A DNA stretch of 64,000 nucleotides from Sporomusa sphaeroides DSM 2875. Its GTDB lineage: Bacteria; Bacillota; Negativicutes; Sporomusales; Sporomusaceae. Positions 62,072 through 64,000 of the stretch are shown here, piece by piece. The first letter of the stretch is position 1, and the number at the start of each line of letters is the position of its first letter. Location of the stretch: the NCBI RefSeq assembly GCF_001941975.2, contig NZ_CP146991.1:2032524-2096523 (forward strand), written 5' to 3'. The position numbers and the translations under genes were made by a program. The notes beneath the pieces are model-generated. The model saw only the letters and a list, made by a program, of their open reading frames with translations, ran no database searches and was not told where the DNA came from.

Positions 62072-62093
62072 TGTATATGAGGGGGGATTTTCC

Positions 62094-62369
62094 ATGTTGC
62101 GCCGTAGAAGAAATTTACAATCGTTGGCTGGAATTTTAGAAATACCGCAAGATATAATACTGGATTTACCAAGAATAACTATGCTTGGCAACAAGCAATT
62201 GCTGGTTGAAAATCATAAAGGGATTATTGAATATACCCCTTCACTTGTCCGTATCAAACTCAGCCAGGGAGAACTATATATTTATGGTGAAACACTAACA
62301 CTTGGCAGCCTGCAGGCCGAACAAATCCTGATAGAAGGGATAGTGCAGGAGGTTAAGTATGATATGTAG
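62094..62369 (+). CDS. yqfC: Sporulation protein YqfC
   Basis: A 91-residue mother-cell sporulation protein. It has the YqfC core LEIPQDIILDLPRITMLGN in part and VENHKGIIEY, with a final beta-rich part. ATG 62094 follows GGGGGGA; an upstream in-frame extension lacks an RBS. The gene overlaps yqfD by 11 nt. In B. subtilis it is in the sigma-E regulon; its role is unknown. Confidence 0.92.
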   Translation: MLRRRRNLQSLAGILEIPQDIILDLPRITMLGNKQLLVENHKGIIEYTPSLVRIKLSQGELYIYGETLTLGSLQAEQILIEGIVQEVKYDM

Positions 62370-63573
62370 CACTAAATATCTGCGTGGTGCCGTAAAAATC
62401 CAGATAAGCGGCTCTATGCCGGAACGGTTTATTAATCTTTGCATCACAGAACAGATTTTATTATGGGGTATCAGCAAAAACAATGAAGATATTATTGCCT
62501 GGATAGGATTAAGTGATTTTTTTAAAATCCGGCCATTGGTGCTGTGCAGCCGTACTAAAGTAAAAGTACTGTCACATCGTGGCCTGCCGTTTGTAATCAA
62601 ACGCATTAAACGCCGCAAGATGATGATTGTAGGAGTTGTTTTGTTTATCCTGGTGCTCAATATACTATCTTCCTATATTTGGTTTGTTGAAATTACAGGT
62701 TTGAAAAATATACCGGAAGAAGGGATCAGATATGTTGCCTATCAGCAAGGGCTAAAAGCGGGAGCCGGCAAGAATGGTCTGAATATCAAAAGCATTGAAC
62801 GGGAAATATTACTCAATATTCCGGAAGTAGCATGGGTGGGTGTAAATTTTACCGGTACCAGGGCGATTATCGAAGTGGTGGAAAAAACCATGCCCAAACA
62901 GGAAGATAAAGCACCGGCCCATATCGTTGCTGCTAAAGACGGTGTTATTACCGAGATCATTGCTTTAGCCGGACAACCGGCAGTAAAACTGGGAGATACC
63001 GTAAAAAAAGGTGATTTACTGGTGAAAGGATTTATTCCTGAGCCGGTGCCTGCGGCTGATGCCGGCCAACCTCATATAATCAGCGTTCCCGGGGAACTGA
63101 TAAGGGCTAAAGGTATTGTCAAAGCACGGGTGTGGTATGAAAGCTATGCCGAAGCTGAGCGCAAAGAAAAATCTGTTATCCGCACAGGCAATCGCCAGGT
63201 GGCTGTGACCCTGAAAATCAATGATAAGGAGTTAACCTTTAATGCCACGCCAAATCAGCCGTTCACGGAATTCGAAACCGAGATTACACAGAAACACATG
63301 CCTCAATGGAGGAATAGTGGGTTTACTGTCGAATCAACTATTACAATATATCATGAAATAAACTCGACCCTGACAGAGAAGCCTTTTGAGAAAGCCCGTG
63401 ATGAAGCGCATGCCAAGGCTATTCAGCTAGTGCAAACCAGTATACCTGAAACAGCGCAGATATTATCACGTAATTATGAAATCCTAAAAACAGCCGAAGA
63501 GGATATTGTCAGAGTTAAAGTAAATGTAGAAACAATCGAAGATATTGGGCAGACTATAAATATTTCTCAGTAA
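62359..63573 (+). CDS. yqfD: Sporulation protein YqfD
   Basis: A 404-residue protein with a soluble N-terminal part (about 1-85), one membrane span (VGVVLFILVLNILSSYIWF, about 92-111) and a large outer domain resembling POTRA/FtsQ at its start (ITGLKNIPEEGI, EVAWVGVNFTG). AGGAGG stands 6 nt before the ATG, within yqfC. It is required for normal sporulation in B. subtilis; the mechanism is unknown. Confidence 0.92.
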   Translation: MICSTKYLRGAVKIQISGSMPERFINLCITEQILLWGISKNNEDIIAWIGLSDFFKIRPLVLCSRTKVKVLSHRGLPFVIKRIKRRKMMIVGVVLFILVLNILSSYIWFVEITGLKNIPEEGIRYVAYQQGLKAGAGKNGLNIKSIEREILLNIPEVAWVGVNFTGTRAIIEVVEKTMPKQEDKAPAHIVAAKDGVITEIIALAGQPAVKLGDTVKKGDLLVKGFIPEPVPAADAGQPHIISVPGELIRAKGIVKARVWYESYAEAERKEKSVIRTGNRQVAVTLKINDKELTFNATPNQPFTEFETEITQKHMPQWRNSGFTVESTITIYHEINSTLTEKPFEKARDEAHAKAIQLVQTSIPETAQILSRNYEILKTAEEDIVRVKVNVETIEDIGQTINISQ

Positions 63574-63599
63574 ATATGGTATTAGGGGGCATTGGTTGT

Positions 63600-64000
63600 T
63601 TGGAGAAACGGGTTAGCTTTGCAGACACTAAAGAAGCAGTAGCAGTTTTAGGAAGAAATGATGAATTTTTAGGGTTAATCAGCCAGCATTTTGCCAGCAG
63701 GATAACGGCCAGAGGAACAGAAATAGTTTTCGACGGTGGACCGCAAGAAGTTGACAATCTTATCCGCTTGATTAACGAGCTGATTTATTTATATCGGGAG
63801 GGCAATCCGGTAACCAGCCACGATGTTAAATACAGCATCCGCATGATTTTGGCTGGTCAGGCAGATTTTCTTCATCAAATGTTTGCCGATACCATTCTCG
63901 TTAGTGCCAGGGGCCGTCATATTAAGCCAAAAACTTTCGGACAAAGCCGGTATTTAGATGCGATCCGGCGTAATCCTATTACCTTCGGAATAGGACCGGC
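63600..64000 (+). CDS. phoH: PhoH family protein, N-terminal part
   Basis: The first about 133 residues of a PhoH-like ATPase that runs off the window end. It starts at TTG 63600, 11 nt after AGGGGG, with MEKRVSFADTKEAVAVLGRN. It shows the N-terminal KH-like region (GTEIVFDGGPQEVDNLIRLI in part) and the run-up GRHIKPKTFGQSRYLDAIRR in part, which precedes the Walker A motif beyond the window. Position after yqfD matches B. subtilis and confirms the assignment. It is partial because of the window edge only. Confidence 0.92.
   Translation, partial: MEKRVSFADTKEAVAVLGRNDEFLGLISQHFASRITARGTEIVFDGGPQEVDNLIRLINELIYLYREGNPVTSHDVKYSIRMILAGQADFLHQMFADTILVSARGRHIKPKTFGQSRYLDAIRRNPITFGIGP

Overview
The window is a gene-dense stretch of a spore-forming Firmicute. 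Sporulation genes (spoIVA, gpr, two spoIIP-type genes, yqfC, yqfD), genes for a competence-type DNA-uptake channel (comEA, comEC) and a CIRCE/HrcA heat-shock operon all point that way. Protein style and the archaeal-type chaperonin in the dnaK operon suggest an anaerobe, probably of the Negativicutes (Sporomusaceae-like). That placement is inference; the sporulating-Firmicute assignment is firm. No transposases, phage genes or CRISPR arrays were seen.

Layout. (1) 1-26 kb is mostly an ancestral core block on the + strand. It runs from the 3' end of rluB through a BaiN-type flavoprotein, aroF-aroA-cmk-plsC, a LytS/LytTR two-component system with a CstA-family transporter, an ispH-S1 fusion with type 2 idi, DUF1614 plus a SpoIIP-like amidase, a DUF512 radical-SAM-like protein, der-plsY-gpsA-spoIVA, and ACT-domain protein-hom-thrB. 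(2) 26-36 kb is looser and accessory. It holds a Cys-rich FAD oxidoreductase behind a structured leader, single tRNA-Pro and tRNA-fMet genes, several tiny proteins, two CBO0543-family membrane proteins, a terminator-bearing switch-like RNA, a secreted repeat protein, an SDR enzyme, a DUF1294 protein, a lipoprotein, and a minus-strand Na+/solute symporter with a HutP-family protein. (3) 36-64 kb follows the order of the Bacillus subtilis comEA-to-phoH region: comEA-comEC-holA-rpsT-gpr-spoIIP-lepA-hemW-hrcA-grpE-dnaK-dnaJ-prmA-rsmE-mtaB-rpsU-yqeY-nfeD-floA-yqfC-yqfD-phoH. The additions to that order are a group III chaperonin between hrcA and grpE, an unknown membrane protein after spoIIP, a HIT protein, a minus-strand 6S-like RNA, a small proline-rich protein and a HerA-like ATPase.

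How the genes work together. The chorismate genes, homoserine branch, MEP-pathway end and lipid genes (plsC, plsY, gpsA) give core anabolism. The LytS/LytTR pair beside a CstA transporter resembles pyruvate-sensing systems. SpoIVA, YqfC, YqfD and SpoIIP belong to the mother-cell programme, and three of the sporulation genes carry sigma-E-like promoter motifs with the same spacing. The heat-shock genes sit behind one perfect CIRCE operator, so the archaeal-type chaperonin should be co-regulated with DnaK/DnaJ/GrpE.

The least expected items are non-coding. They are a dispersed intergenic repeat (five copies, both orientations, able to form terminator hairpins), a candidate switch at 30763-30886, a structured leader at 26165-26400, a 6S-like RNA at 57068-57316 on the minus strand, and a cluster of UAG triplets just upstream of the symporter-HutP operon.
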